This document shows, piece after piece, positions 1 to 5,882 of a stretch of 14,909 nucleotides of DNA (position 1 is the stretch's first letter; each line of letters begins with the position of its first letter). The DNA comes from Bacteroidales bacterium (lineage in GTDB: Bacteria > Bacteroidota > Bacteroidia > Bacteroidales > WCHB1-69), in the NCBI GenBank assembly GCA_031254735.1, contig JAIRTU010000257.1, positions 1-14,909 on the forward strand, given 5' to 3'. The position numbers and the translations under genes were made by a program. The notes under the pieces were generated by a model. That model had not been told where the DNA came from, did no database searches, and worked only from the letters and a program-made list of their open reading frames with translations.

Positions 1-63
1 AATACGCTTGCGTAATTCCTCTATATGATATATATTTTTTAATGTGGTTATGAATCGTTTCAT
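1..63 (-). CDS. secY: SecY preprotein translocase subunit, N-terminal fragment
   Basis: Only the first 21 codons are inside the window. The ATG is the reverse complement of positions 61-63, one base after the rplO stop codon. The readable start is MKRFITTLKNIYHIEELRKR, which matches the usual SecY N-terminus: a short basic stretch and the conserved 'I-E-E-L-R-K-R-I' segment before the first membrane helix. SecY is the channel-forming subunit of the Sec translocon in the inner membrane. The order rpmD-rplO-secY is the normal spc-operon arrangement and supports the call. It is presumably cotranscribed with rplO. The rest of the gene lies beyond the left edge, so its integrity cannot be judged. 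Confidence 0.85.
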   Translation of the reverse strand, partial: MKRFITTLKNIYHIEELRKRI

Positions 64-64
64 A

Positions 65-511
65 TTATAATTTTGTTGCTACGCCACCTTGGGCTTCGAT
101 TAACTGAATTGCCTTTTGAGAAAATCCATGTGCTTTTACTTCTACCTTTGCCGTAAGCGTTCCTTTGGCTAATATTTTTACCAAATCGTTACGACCAATC
201 AATCCATTGGCACGCAAGGCGTCTATATCTATCACCGAAATATTTTTCTTTTCTGCCAAATATTGCAACGTGGACAAATTGACAGCCGTATATTCTACTC
301 TGTTGATATTTTTAAATCCTGACTTGGGAACACGTCTGTACAACGGCATTTGTCCGCCCTCAAATCCTGATTTGCGGGAATAACCGGAACGGGATTTTGC
401 ACCTTTGTGTCCTCTGGTAGATGTACCGCCTTTACCAGAACCTTCTCCTCTACCTATACGTTTTGCCGTTTTTGTCGAACCTGTTGCAGGCTTTAAACTG
501 TTCAAATTCAT
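65..511 (-). CDS. rplO: 50S ribosomal protein L15
   Basis: A 148-residue protein of the usual bacterial L15 length. The N-terminus is typical: a short leader 'MNLNSLKPATGS', then the glycine- and basic-rich segment around residues 18-50 (GRGEGSGKGGTSTRGHKGAKSR is the core), followed by the conserved 'FEGGQMPLYRRVPKSGF' block at about 50-66. The C-terminal half carries the 'VKAHGFSQKA' motif. L15 is a late-assembly protein of the large ribosomal subunit and contacts 23S rRNA. It lies 29 bp downstream of rpmD and its stop is one base before the secY start, so the three genes are almost certainly one transcript. Nothing in the coding sequence looks damaged. Confidence 0.97.
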   Translation of the reverse strand: MNLNSLKPATGSTKTAKRIGRGEGSGKGGTSTRGHKGAKSRSGYSRKSGFEGGQMPLYRRVPKSGFKNINRVEYTAVNLSTLQYLAEKKNISVIDIDALRANGLIGRNDLVKILAKGTLTAKVEVKAHGFSQKAIQLIEAQGGVATKL

Positions 512-540
512 TACTATCTATCTTTAACTGTTTTGTTCTA

Positions 541-723
541 TTAAATTTCTTCTACCTTCAATAAATGCCTTACGGTCTCTATCATTCCCAATATTTGCGG
601 AGTAGCAACTACTTCAACAGGGCGGTTCAACTTTTGGATACCCAAAGCTTTTATCGTCCTTTTTTGAACCAAAGGTCTGTTTATTTGACTTTTAACCTGC
701 GTTATTCTCATTCTTTTATCCAT
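541..723 (-). CDS. rpmD: 50S ribosomal protein L30
   Basis: A 60-residue protein of normal bacterial L30 length. Recognisable family signatures are 'ITQVKSQINRPLVQKRTIKALG' in two conserved parts (residues 7-28), the 'KLNRPVEV' segment, and the C-terminal 'QILGMIETVRHLLKV'. L30 is a small protein of the large ribosomal subunit. The ATG at 723 is chosen because an AGAGG sequence lies just upstream on the minus strand; an alternative ATG at 711 (fifth codon) cannot be excluded. The oddity is upstream: rpsE should precede this gene in the spc operon but does not. Instead a promoter-like element lies at 759-767, so rpmD appears to be the first gene of its transcript. Confidence 0.95.
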   Translation of the reverse strand: MDKRMRITQVKSQINRPLVQKRTIKALGIQKLNRPVEVVATPQILGMIETVRHLLKVEEI

Positions 724-758
724 TTTCCTCTAATTTTTTTACTCCATTTTTAAGGTTT

Positions 759-767
759 GCAAAGATA
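759..767 (-). promoter_or_regulatory. Bacteroidota -7 box driving rpmD-rplO-secY
   Basis: Read on the minus strand this is TATCTTTGC, an exact match to the Bacteroidota -7 consensus TAnnTTTG. It ends 36 bp before the rpmD ATG. I do not see a clear TTTG -33 element at the proper distance, so the promoter may be imperfect. Its presence fits rpmD being the first gene of a shortened ribosomal-protein transcript. Confidence 0.65.
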
Positions 768-1230
768 CAATTTTTTATTATACGTTTTACACTTTCACGA
801 TTTTTTATTTTAAAAGAAGGAAAATATTTATTCCTCCCGCCTTTTATATTGCTCAAAACGCATTCAACAGGCTTCTTTGTCATTGAAAATCAGTACGATG
901 AAATAACTGTATTTTTTGTTGAAAAAAAAATAACGCCCTATATATAATAATGTATATACCCGCAAATATACATTGATAAAAAAAATAGAACAGCATTTTT
1001 TTTTTCGGCATAAACATTTTTATAGGCAAATAATCATTCGCTGCAAAATATTTATGCGGTTTTGTTTTCATTATTTCCCAAAAAAGAACAGTGGTAGATT
1101 TTTCTTTTCTCCGCGAACGCGAAAAAATACAAATACATGCAAAAAAAATTATTCCGGCAATGTTGCTTTTGTCCCCTTGTGAAACTCTTTGTGTTTCTTG
1201 TGGTAAAAAATCGAAAAAAATAAGAATACA
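768..1230. other. AT-rich intergenic stretch without a supported gene
   Basis: About 460 bp between the rpmD promoter and the promoter of the DUF898 gene, dominated by A and T runs. Open frames exist on both strands, but their translations are low-complexity (Phe/Lys/Ile-rich) and match no family I know. Around 1168-1207 there is a stretch rich in 'CTTTGTG/CTTGTGG' words. Similar wording recurs in decayed intergenic DNA of many Bacteroidota, and I take it as non-coding debris. No remnant of rpsE, rplR or rplF was recognisable here. Confidence 0.6.
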
Positions 1231-1263
1231 TTTGGACATATCTGCAAAATTTAGTATCTTTGC
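1231..1263 (+). promoter_or_regulatory. Bacteroidota promoter (-33 TTTG, -7 TATCTTTGC) for the DUF898-M48 unit
   Basis: TTTG at 1231-1234 is followed, after 20 bp, by TATCTTTGC at 1255-1263. Both boxes and the spacing fit the Bacteroidota consensus (TTTG, about 19-23 bp, TAnnTTTG). Transcription would start near 1270, giving an untranslated leader of roughly 155 nt before the preferred ATG at 1427. This is the best-formed promoter in the window. Confidence 0.75.
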
Positions 1264-1426
1264 ATCGATTTACTGATCACGAATTCGTTTTGAGAAAGAG
1301 TGTGATGTTGCATATATTTAAGAGTTAACTGCAATGGTCTTGCGACAATAGCAGCGTATCTCGCAAGGAGAAATGCTGAAAATCCTAAAACAGAGTAGGC
1401 ACAACCTAACAATAATTAAATTCTTT
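1264..1426 (+). other. Long 5' leader with hairpin, possible structured RNA
   Basis: This leader is less A/T-biased than the surrounding intergenic DNA. It holds a perfect 7-bp stem, CTTGCGA at 1339-1345 with TCGCAAG at 1361-1367, around a 15-nt loop, immediately followed by an AAGGAG-like sequence. An ATG at 1373 lies only 2 nt after that sequence, too close for a normal Shine-Dalgarno site. The frame from it would add 18 residues that look unlike the protein family. I therefore treat the region as leader RNA. Regulation of the downstream operon, or a small stand-alone RNA, are both possible. I could not match it to a named riboswitch, 6S RNA or leader class. Confidence 0.35.
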
Positions 1427-2434
1427 ATGGAAGAATATTTTACACAAGAACAAACGCAACCGCAGGAAGCGCAACAACAAAAAAGTTACGAATTGAAATT
1501 TTTTGGAAAAGGCAGTGAGTATTTCAGTATTCTCATTGTCAATTGGTTATTAACCGTTATCACGCTTGGATTTTACTATCCTTGGGCAAGAGCGAGAAAG
1601 ATACAGTATATGTATGGTGCAACCGCTCTCAATGATGACCGTTTCGCATTTCACGGCACAGGAAAAGAAATGTTTAGAGGATTTATCAAAGTCATTTTGT
1701 TTTACATACTACTAATTGTCTTGCTTTACAGTGCGATAATCCTGTCGAATGGAGGTGAAAATGTGGGTATCTATCTAACAGGATTGATTTTGTTTTACCT
1801 TTTGTTTCTCTCCGTACTTCCACTTATGATACACGGTGCGTATCGTTACCGTATGTCCAGAACGTCATGGCGTGGAATCCGCTTTGGGTACAGAGGTAGT
1901 AAAAGCGAACTTTACGGCAAATTTTTCAAGTGGCTTGGTCTGACAATAATAACATTTGGCATTTACAGTGCGTGGTTTGAAATCAACCAGCGGAAATACC
2001 TTATTGGTAATGTTCGGGGTGGAGATGCAAAGTTTCAATACCGCGGCAATGGCGGTGATTTATTCGTAATATATTTACTTGGCTATCTTCTGACCATATT
2101 GACACTCGGTATTTACTCATTTTGGTGGTTGAAAAATATCTATAACTACTACATTGACAACATTTCCATTCACAAAGATGATAAAGAAATACTCTTGAAG
2201 TCGACCGTAACAGGCGGAGGTATTTTTAAGTTATCAATTGTTAATCTGCTAATTACAGTATTTACACTTGGACTTGGATATGCTTGGGTTGAAATTCGTA
2301 CAAAGAAATTCTACACCGAAAATATCAAACTTTCGGGCGACATTGATGCAAATACGTTGCAACAAACCGAAGATATTTATACCGATGCTACAGGCGAAGA
2401 CGCCGCCGATTTCTTTGATATTGATATATTCTAA
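1427..2434 (+). CDS. DUF898 (YjgN family) polytopic inner-membrane protein
   Basis: A 335-residue membrane protein using the ATG at 1427. An upstream in-frame ATG at 1373 would prepend 18 residues that do not look conserved. After a polar, Gln-rich N-terminus (residues 1-20) there are about six hydrophobic segments (near 33-52, 86-106, 114-135, 165-184, 213-233 and 266-288). A motif of the form T-[LF]-G-[FILY]-x-x-x-W recurs four times (46-53, 176-183, 226-233, 280-287). Each copy is followed by a basic or aromatic stretch such as 'ARARKIQYMYG'. These internal repeats are the hallmark of DUF898/YjgN. The biochemical function is unknown. The gene ends 2 bp before the M48 protease gene, so the two products are almost certainly coexpressed and may act together in the envelope. 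The C-terminal tail (310-335) is acidic. Confidence 0.85.
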   Translation: MEEYFTQEQTQPQEAQQQKSYELKFFGKGSEYFSILIVNWLLTVITLGFYYPWARARKIQYMYGATALNDDRFAFHGTGKEMFRGFIKVILFYILLIVLLYSAIILSNGGENVGIYLTGLILFYLLFLSVLPLMIHGAYRYRMSRTSWRGIRFGYRGSKSELYGKFFKWLGLTIITFGIYSAWFEINQRKYLIGNVRGGDAKFQYRGNGGDLFVIYLLGYLLTILTLGIYSFWWLKNIYNYYIDNISIHKDDKEILLKSTVTGGGIFKLSIVNLLITVFTLGLGYAWVEIRTKKFYTENIKLSGDIDANTLQQTEDIYTDATGEDAADFFDIDIF

Positions 2435-2436
2435 AA

Positions 2437-3504
2437 ATGATTCAAACAGCAGGAAAATATTTTGACGGAAAGCAATCTCAACCACAACAAGTTGAGGTTT
2501 CTTTCCCTGCTGATTTAGGAGAGTTGAAATTTCAAAATGATAATATTTCGCTGTCTTGGAAAATTGCCGAAATTACATACGAGAAAATCGGCTCAATGAT
2601 TGAAATTCGTATCCAAGAACGTTCGGATGAATTTCTCACTATTACAGACAAAGATTTTAATTCGGTGTTTATTAAATGTTTACACAAATCAAAAAATGTA
2701 GGTGCATACAAAAAACTACTGAACTTATCATACAAAACACATCTGTCAATTTTTGCAGGACTGCTTGTTTTGCTTGTTCTTGGTTATTTCTTTTTAGTTC
2801 CATTTATTGCCGAAAAATCTGTTGTTTTGATACCGCAATCGTTTGATAAACAGGTTGCAAAAATGGCGATCACCAATATCGGATTTAAAACCGACAGCGA
2901 AAAATCGGCTATTTTGGCGGAGTTTGCTCAAAATATTGATTTTGAAAACAAAGTTGATCTCAATTTCAAAGTTGTAAAGTCTGACATGGTCAATGCTTAT
3001 GCCCTGCCCGACGGAACGGTAATTGTTTTTACAGGAATTTTGGACGCAATGAACAGCTACGAACAACTCGCAGGACTTCTCGGACATGAAGTTTCTCACA
3101 TTAACAAACGACATTCAATGAAAATGCTTTGCAAAAATCTTTCGGGTTATATTTTTGTTTCCGCTTTGTTTTCCGATATTAATGGCATTATGACCGTAAT
3201 TGCCGAAAATGCTCATAATCTCAACACATTGACTTATTCTCGAAAGTTTGAAAATGAAGCCGATGAACAAGGAACTTTGATTATGATCGAAAACGGAATA
3301 AATCCCAAAGGAGTAATTTCTTTATTTGAAATCTTGCAAAATGAAGAAGAAAACAGCAAAATAAAAATCCCAGAATACATTAGCACACATCCTTTTACAA
3401 GTAATAGAATTGAAAATATTGAGAAAATTATTGAAAAACAAAACTACCATTCACGCGACAATTCCGACCTTGAACGGATATTCAAGCAGTTGAAATCGAA
3501 ATAA
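2437..3504 (+). CDS. M48-family membrane-anchored zinc metalloprotease
   Basis: A 355-residue protein with a soluble N-terminal domain (about 1-95), one transmembrane helix (about 102-123) and a C-terminal M48 peptidase domain (about 135-335). The catalytic zinc motif is HEVSH: His217, Glu218 and His221. A second conserved segment, 'FENEAD' at 271-276, supplies the expected third zinc-binding glutamate. The upstream 'NAYALPDGTVIVFTG' (186-200) and downstream 'STHPFTSNRI' (316-325) blocks are typical of Oma1/YcaL/BepA-like M48 enzymes. All expected catalytic residues are present, so it should be active. Orientation relative to the membrane is not certain. It follows the DUF898 gene by 2 bp, which implies translational coupling and a joint envelope-related role. 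The substrate is unknown. Confidence 0.92.
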   Translation: MIQTAGKYFDGKQSQPQQVEVSFPADLGELKFQNDNISLSWKIAEITYEKIGSMIEIRIQERSDEFLTITDKDFNSVFIKCLHKSKNVGAYKKLLNLSYKTHLSIFAGLLVLLVLGYFFLVPFIAEKSVVLIPQSFDKQVAKMAITNIGFKTDSEKSAILAEFAQNIDFENKVDLNFKVVKSDMVNAYALPDGTVIVFTGILDAMNSYEQLAGLLGHEVSHINKRHSMKMLCKNLSGYIFVSALFSDINGIMTVIAENAHNLNTLTYSRKFENEADEQGTLIMIENGINPKGVISLFEILQNEEENSKIKIPEYISTHPFTSNRIENIEKIIEKQNYHSRDNSDLERIFKQLKSK

Positions 3505-3506
3505 TT

Positions 3507-3573
3507 CCAAAATGTTCATTCCACACTAATTCATCAAAAAAACATTGATTTTTTATTGAATGAATGCATGCTA
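3507..3573. repeat. Short interspersed repeat, copy 1
   Basis: This copy starts 3 bp after the M48 stop with CCAAAATGTTCATTCC and runs through 'ATTCATC-A7-CATTGA-T6' to 'TGAATGAATG'. It is closely matched by copies at 10828-10894 and 14140-14184. An A-run and T-run flanked by ATTCAT/ATGAAT give it an imperfect hairpin, so it could serve as a bidirectional terminator between the convergent protease gene and araC side. Its right edge coincides with the end of the AlbA_2-like remnant, suggesting an insertion or deletion junction. Confidence 0.75.
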
Positions 3574-3723
3574 TTTATGAGGGTGAGGAGATTTGATAAA
3601 CTTGTCGTAAAATTCCCTTTCGCTCACACCTAACGACTCGACAATTTCAAACGCTTTCTTCTTTTGCGACACACCAAACACAATCCAACTGCCCGAAGTG
3701 TTGGAAAATGCCGAAACCGTTTT
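3571..3723 (-). pseudogene. Remnant of an AlbA_2-like (putative DNA-binding) protein
   Basis: Immediately after the TAG stop of the AraC gene, the same reading frame stays open for 50 codons to a TAG at 3571-3573. It begins KTVSAFSNTSGSWIVFGV, which resembles the core 'A-F-A-N-T-x-G-G-x-[IL]-x-x-G-V' motif of AlbA_2 domains (Schlafen/RecG-like putative DNA-binding proteins). The second glycine of the GG pair is serine here. The following residues 'KKKAFEIVESLGVSEREFYDKF' are plausible protein but do not continue as a full domain. There is no start codon of its own. I read it as a decayed gene fragment trapped between araC and the repeat at 3507-3573. The family match is by eye and moderate; that it is coding-derived is more secure. 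Confidence 0.55.
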
Positions 3724-4635
3724 CTAAACTTTTTTCGGAATGGCGGTTTTTCCATTCTTGTAGGCTTTGGGAGAAAGACCGGTGAAGCGTTTGAAATAAG
3801 TGCCGAAGTGCGAGGGATTGCCGAAGCCGAGTTCTTCGCTGATTTGTTGAATGGTCAGCGAACTTGAATTGAGCAGGGCTTTTGCTTCTAAAATCACAAA
3901 ATCTCTAATCCAATCGCTGCCATGTTTGCCGCTTATTTCGTAGATCAACGAGGACAGGTATTTGGGCGTGAGGAAAATCTTTTCGGCATACCAACTCATA
4001 TTTCGCTCGTTGCGGAAATGGTTTTGAAGAAGAGAAATAAAGGTCTCAAAAATCTCTTCCTTGCGATTTTTTACACTTTTCTCGTTCGACTTGATGAACG
4101 AATTACACACTATATAAAAAAGTACACGGACGTATGTTTGCACAATTTCTTCCAAAAACAAATTGGTCTTTTCTTCAATTTTATCTTTTATCAGATTGAA
4201 AATGACAATTATTTCGCCCATCTCTTTCGGACTTGGAAAGAAACAGGGCTGCTCGAAAAAATGACTTTGCAAGCCCAAAGCCATTTTCAAATCGTTTCGG
4301 ACATAGAAAAAGTTTTTTTCCAACAAAATATATCCCGCTTTGAAATCGGGATCAATTTCGATATATTCTACAATTTGTTCGGGGAGAATGATCAAAAACG
4401 TATTGTCTTCTATGGTATAATTTTCTAAACCAATCCGAATTTTCGCATAGCCTTTTTCACAAATAATGGCTGTTACCATGCCCAATCGCACAGGATAATT
4501 GATCATGGAGTTGAACTGAAAACCTTTGACAAAAGAAGAAATATCATCGAAGATAAAAAAGTTTTTTATGCCGCTGTGATGATTTGCCACTCCATAAAGC
4601 GAATAGTAATCGTAATAAGGTATTTTTTTTCGCAT
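3724..4635 (-). CDS. AraC-family transcriptional regulator
   Basis: A 303-residue protein with a C-terminal AraC/XylS DNA-binding domain. Its first helix-turn-helix lies near residues 213-236 (WYAEKIFLTPKYLSSLI) and the second near 261-289 (IQQISEELGFGNPSHFGTYF, then KRFTGLSP). The second carries the family signature F-x-x-x-x-F-x-x-x-x-G-x-S-P. The N-terminal part (about 40-110) fits a cupin-like ligand-binding domain but is too divergent to name a ligand. The gene is divergent from the efflux operon starting at 4824, the classical arrangement for a local activator of a pump. A 17-bp direct repeat overlaps its start codon and its promoter and could be an autoregulatory operator. The frame is intact and the length normal. 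Confidence 0.9.
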   Translation of the reverse strand: MRKKIPYYDYYSLYGVANHHSGIKNFFIFDDISSFVKGFQFNSMINYPVRLGMVTAIICEKGYAKIRIGLENYTIEDNTFLIILPEQIVEYIEIDPDFKAGYILLEKNFFYVRNDLKMALGLQSHFFEQPCFFPSPKEMGEIIVIFNLIKDKIEEKTNLFLEEIVQTYVRVLFYIVCNSFIKSNEKSVKNRKEEIFETFISLLQNHFRNERNMSWYAEKIFLTPKYLSSLIYEISGKHGSDWIRDFVILEAKALLNSSSLTIQQISEELGFGNPSHFGTYFKRFTGLSPKAYKNGKTAIPKKV

Positions 4636-4684
4636 GAAATTCTACATTAATAAAACGCAAAAGTAACTTTTTTTTCGCATGAAA
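4623..4684. repeat. Two 17-bp direct repeats over the araC start and promoter
   Basis: TTTTTTTTCGCATGAAA occurs at 4623-4639 and again, identical, at 4668-4684, with starts 45 bp apart. The left copy covers the AraC ATG (4633-4635 on the minus strand). The right copy lies between the AraC -33 and -7 boxes. About four helical turns of spacing puts the two copies on the same DNA face. This could be a regulator-binding pair or a simple tandem duplication of the gene start. Confidence 0.6.
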
Positions 4685-4691
4685 AAGCAAA
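4657..4691 (-). promoter_or_regulatory. Bacteroidota promoter for the AraC gene
   Basis: On the minus strand, TTTG (4691-4688) is followed after 22 bp by TACTTTTGC (4665-4657), matching the TTTG / TAnnTTTG consensus. The -7 box ends about 21 bp before the araC ATG, giving a very short leader. One copy of the 17-bp direct repeat sits between the two boxes, where a bound protein would block transcription. Confidence 0.65.
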
Positions 4692-4750
4692 TTCCGACCA
4701 AGTGAACAGTTTTCCCTACTTTTCAAATTCTTTTATGTGTTTAAAACGAC

Positions 4751-4784
4751 TTCCTTTGCAGCAAATAATGAGTATTGCATTATT
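4751..4784 (+). promoter_or_regulatory. Weak promoter candidate and dyad upstream of the efflux operon
   Basis: TTCCTTTGC at 4751-4759 is one base away from the TAnnTTTG -7 consensus; no convincing -33 box is seen. Just downstream is a perfect inverted repeat, AATAATG (4764-4770) and CATTATT (4778-4784), around a 7-nt spacer. A poor core promoter next to a dyad would suit activator control by the divergent AraC protein, but this is inference. Confidence 0.35.
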
Positions 4785-4823
4785 GAATATTTTAGTATCT
4801 GTAATTTTAAACATAAAAAATTT

Positions 4824-5882
4824 ATGAGACATAAATTAATTTGGGTGGTATTGCTGTCGATCGGACTGCTGTCGGGCTGCAAAAGAGAAGATGCCGAGAG
4901 TACGACAATAAGTAAAAATGTCAAGACGACCGTTCCTGTTTTGATGAGCGATGTTACCGTGAGGACGTTTGCGGGAGTTGTAAAAGTAACAAACGAGATA
5001 AATTTGGGTTTTAAAGCCGCAGGACAGATACATCGTATGTATGTAAAAGAGGGCGATTATGTACGCGAAGGCGATATTATTGCCGAACTTGATAAAAAAG
5101 ATTATCTCCTGCAACTTGAAGCAAGTCAAATTCAATATCAACAGTTGAAAAAAGAAACAGAACGCCTCAAGGAGCTTCTCAACCGAAAAAACATACCGGA
5201 AAACGATTACGAAAAAGCGTTGGCAGGATTGAATGCGTTGGGCGTTCAGCTTCAAGCCGACAAAAATACGGTGGAATATACGGTGTTGCGGTCGCCGCTT
5301 TCGGGATATATACAGTCGGTACATTTTGCCGAATCGGAAATGGTAAATGCAGGTACGGCAATTGTTACCCTGATAGACGTCTCGACGGTGAAAATAGAAA
5401 TGGAACTCCCCGCTTCTTTGTATATTCGGCAAGAAGATTTTAGCGGCTATTCGTGCAAAACAAATCTTACGCAGGAAGAAGAAATTCCATTGAAAAGAAT
5501 CGGAATAAATCAAAAATCGAACAGCAGCCAATTATATAAGATGAGTTTCATGCCCGAACTTCCCCATTCGGCGATCAAACCCGGAATGAATGTGGAAGTG
5601 TTGATAAAAATAAGAGATAAAAGAGACGCCGTTTTGCTGCTTCCCGCAAAAACGGTTTTCAGCCACAGCGGAAAAACATACGTCTGGACGGTTCAAAACA
5701 ATGTGGTGAAAAAATGTGAAGTAATAACAGGCAGCATTTCTCCCAACGGAGATGTGGTGATCCTTTCGGGAATTACCGAAAACGAAATAGTGGTGAAAGC
5801 AGGAATCCATTCCTTGAAAGAAAACGACCCTGTGAATATTATTCCCGAAACATCGGAAACAAATGTGGGAGGTCTTTTATGA
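4824..5882 (+). CDS. RND efflux periplasmic adaptor subunit (membrane fusion lipoprotein)
   Basis: A 352-residue HlyD/AcrA-type adaptor. I chose the ATG at 4824, not the in-frame ATG at 4737, because it begins a lipoprotein signal peptide with lipobox L16-S17-G18-Cys19. The barrel-sandwich (lipoyl-like) halves are at about 60-90 ('GFKAAGQIHRMYVKEGDYVREGD') and 150-190 ('VLRSPLSGYIQSVHFAESEMVNAG'). They flank a short coiled-coil hairpin at about 93-148. A beta-barrel and a membrane-proximal domain follow to the C-terminus ('IKPGMNVEVL', 'LLLPAKTVF'). It should be anchored in the periplasm by its lipid and link the RND permease to the TolC-like protein. Its stop overlaps the permease start by 4 bp (ATGA), showing tight cotranslation. 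The short hairpin fits small-adaptor types. Confidence 0.93.
   Translation: MRHKLIWVVLLSIGLLSGCKREDAESTTISKNVKTTVPVLMSDVTVRTFAGVVKVTNEINLGFKAAGQIHRMYVKEGDYVREGDIIAELDKKDYLLQLEASQIQYQQLKKETERLKELLNRKNIPENDYEKALAGLNALGVQLQADKNTVEYTVLRSPLSGYIQSVHFAESEMVNAGTAIVTLIDVSTVKIEMELPASLYIRQEDFSGYSCKTNLTQEEEIPLKRIGINQKSNSSQLYKMSFMPELPHSAIKPGMNVEVLIKIRDKRDAVLLLPAKTVFSHSGKTYVWTVQNNVVKKCEVITGSISPNGDVVILSGITENEIVVKAGIHSLKENDPVNIIPETSETNVGGLL

Noticed and set aside
880..1239. 119-codon open frame on the minus strand upstream of rpmD
   Set aside because: The translation is low-complexity and Phe/Lys-rich with no recognisable motif. It lies in A/T-run intergenic DNA, and the promoter of the opposite-strand operon overlaps its start.
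1373..1426. Upstream ATG at 1373 as the start of the DUF898 gene
   Set aside because: The AAGGAG lies only 2 nt before it, the 18 extra residues are unlike the family N-terminus, and the region forms a hairpin.
1264..1426. Leader as 6S RNA, tmRNA or SRP RNA
   Set aside because: I could not find the long closing stem of 6S RNA, the tag frame and acceptor-like ends of tmRNA, or the conserved SRP core, so no named class is claimed.
4737..4823. Upstream ATG at 4737 as the start of the adaptor gene
   Set aside because: Starting at 4824 gives a clean lipoprotein signal peptide with an LSGC lipobox; the extension would bury it, and the candidate promoter lies inside the extension.
4836..5531. 231-codon minus-strand frame opposite the adaptor gene
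   Set aside because: It is antisense to a clear HlyD-type gene and has no protein-like features. The same applies to the long minus-strand frames at 6844-7549 and 11741-12514.
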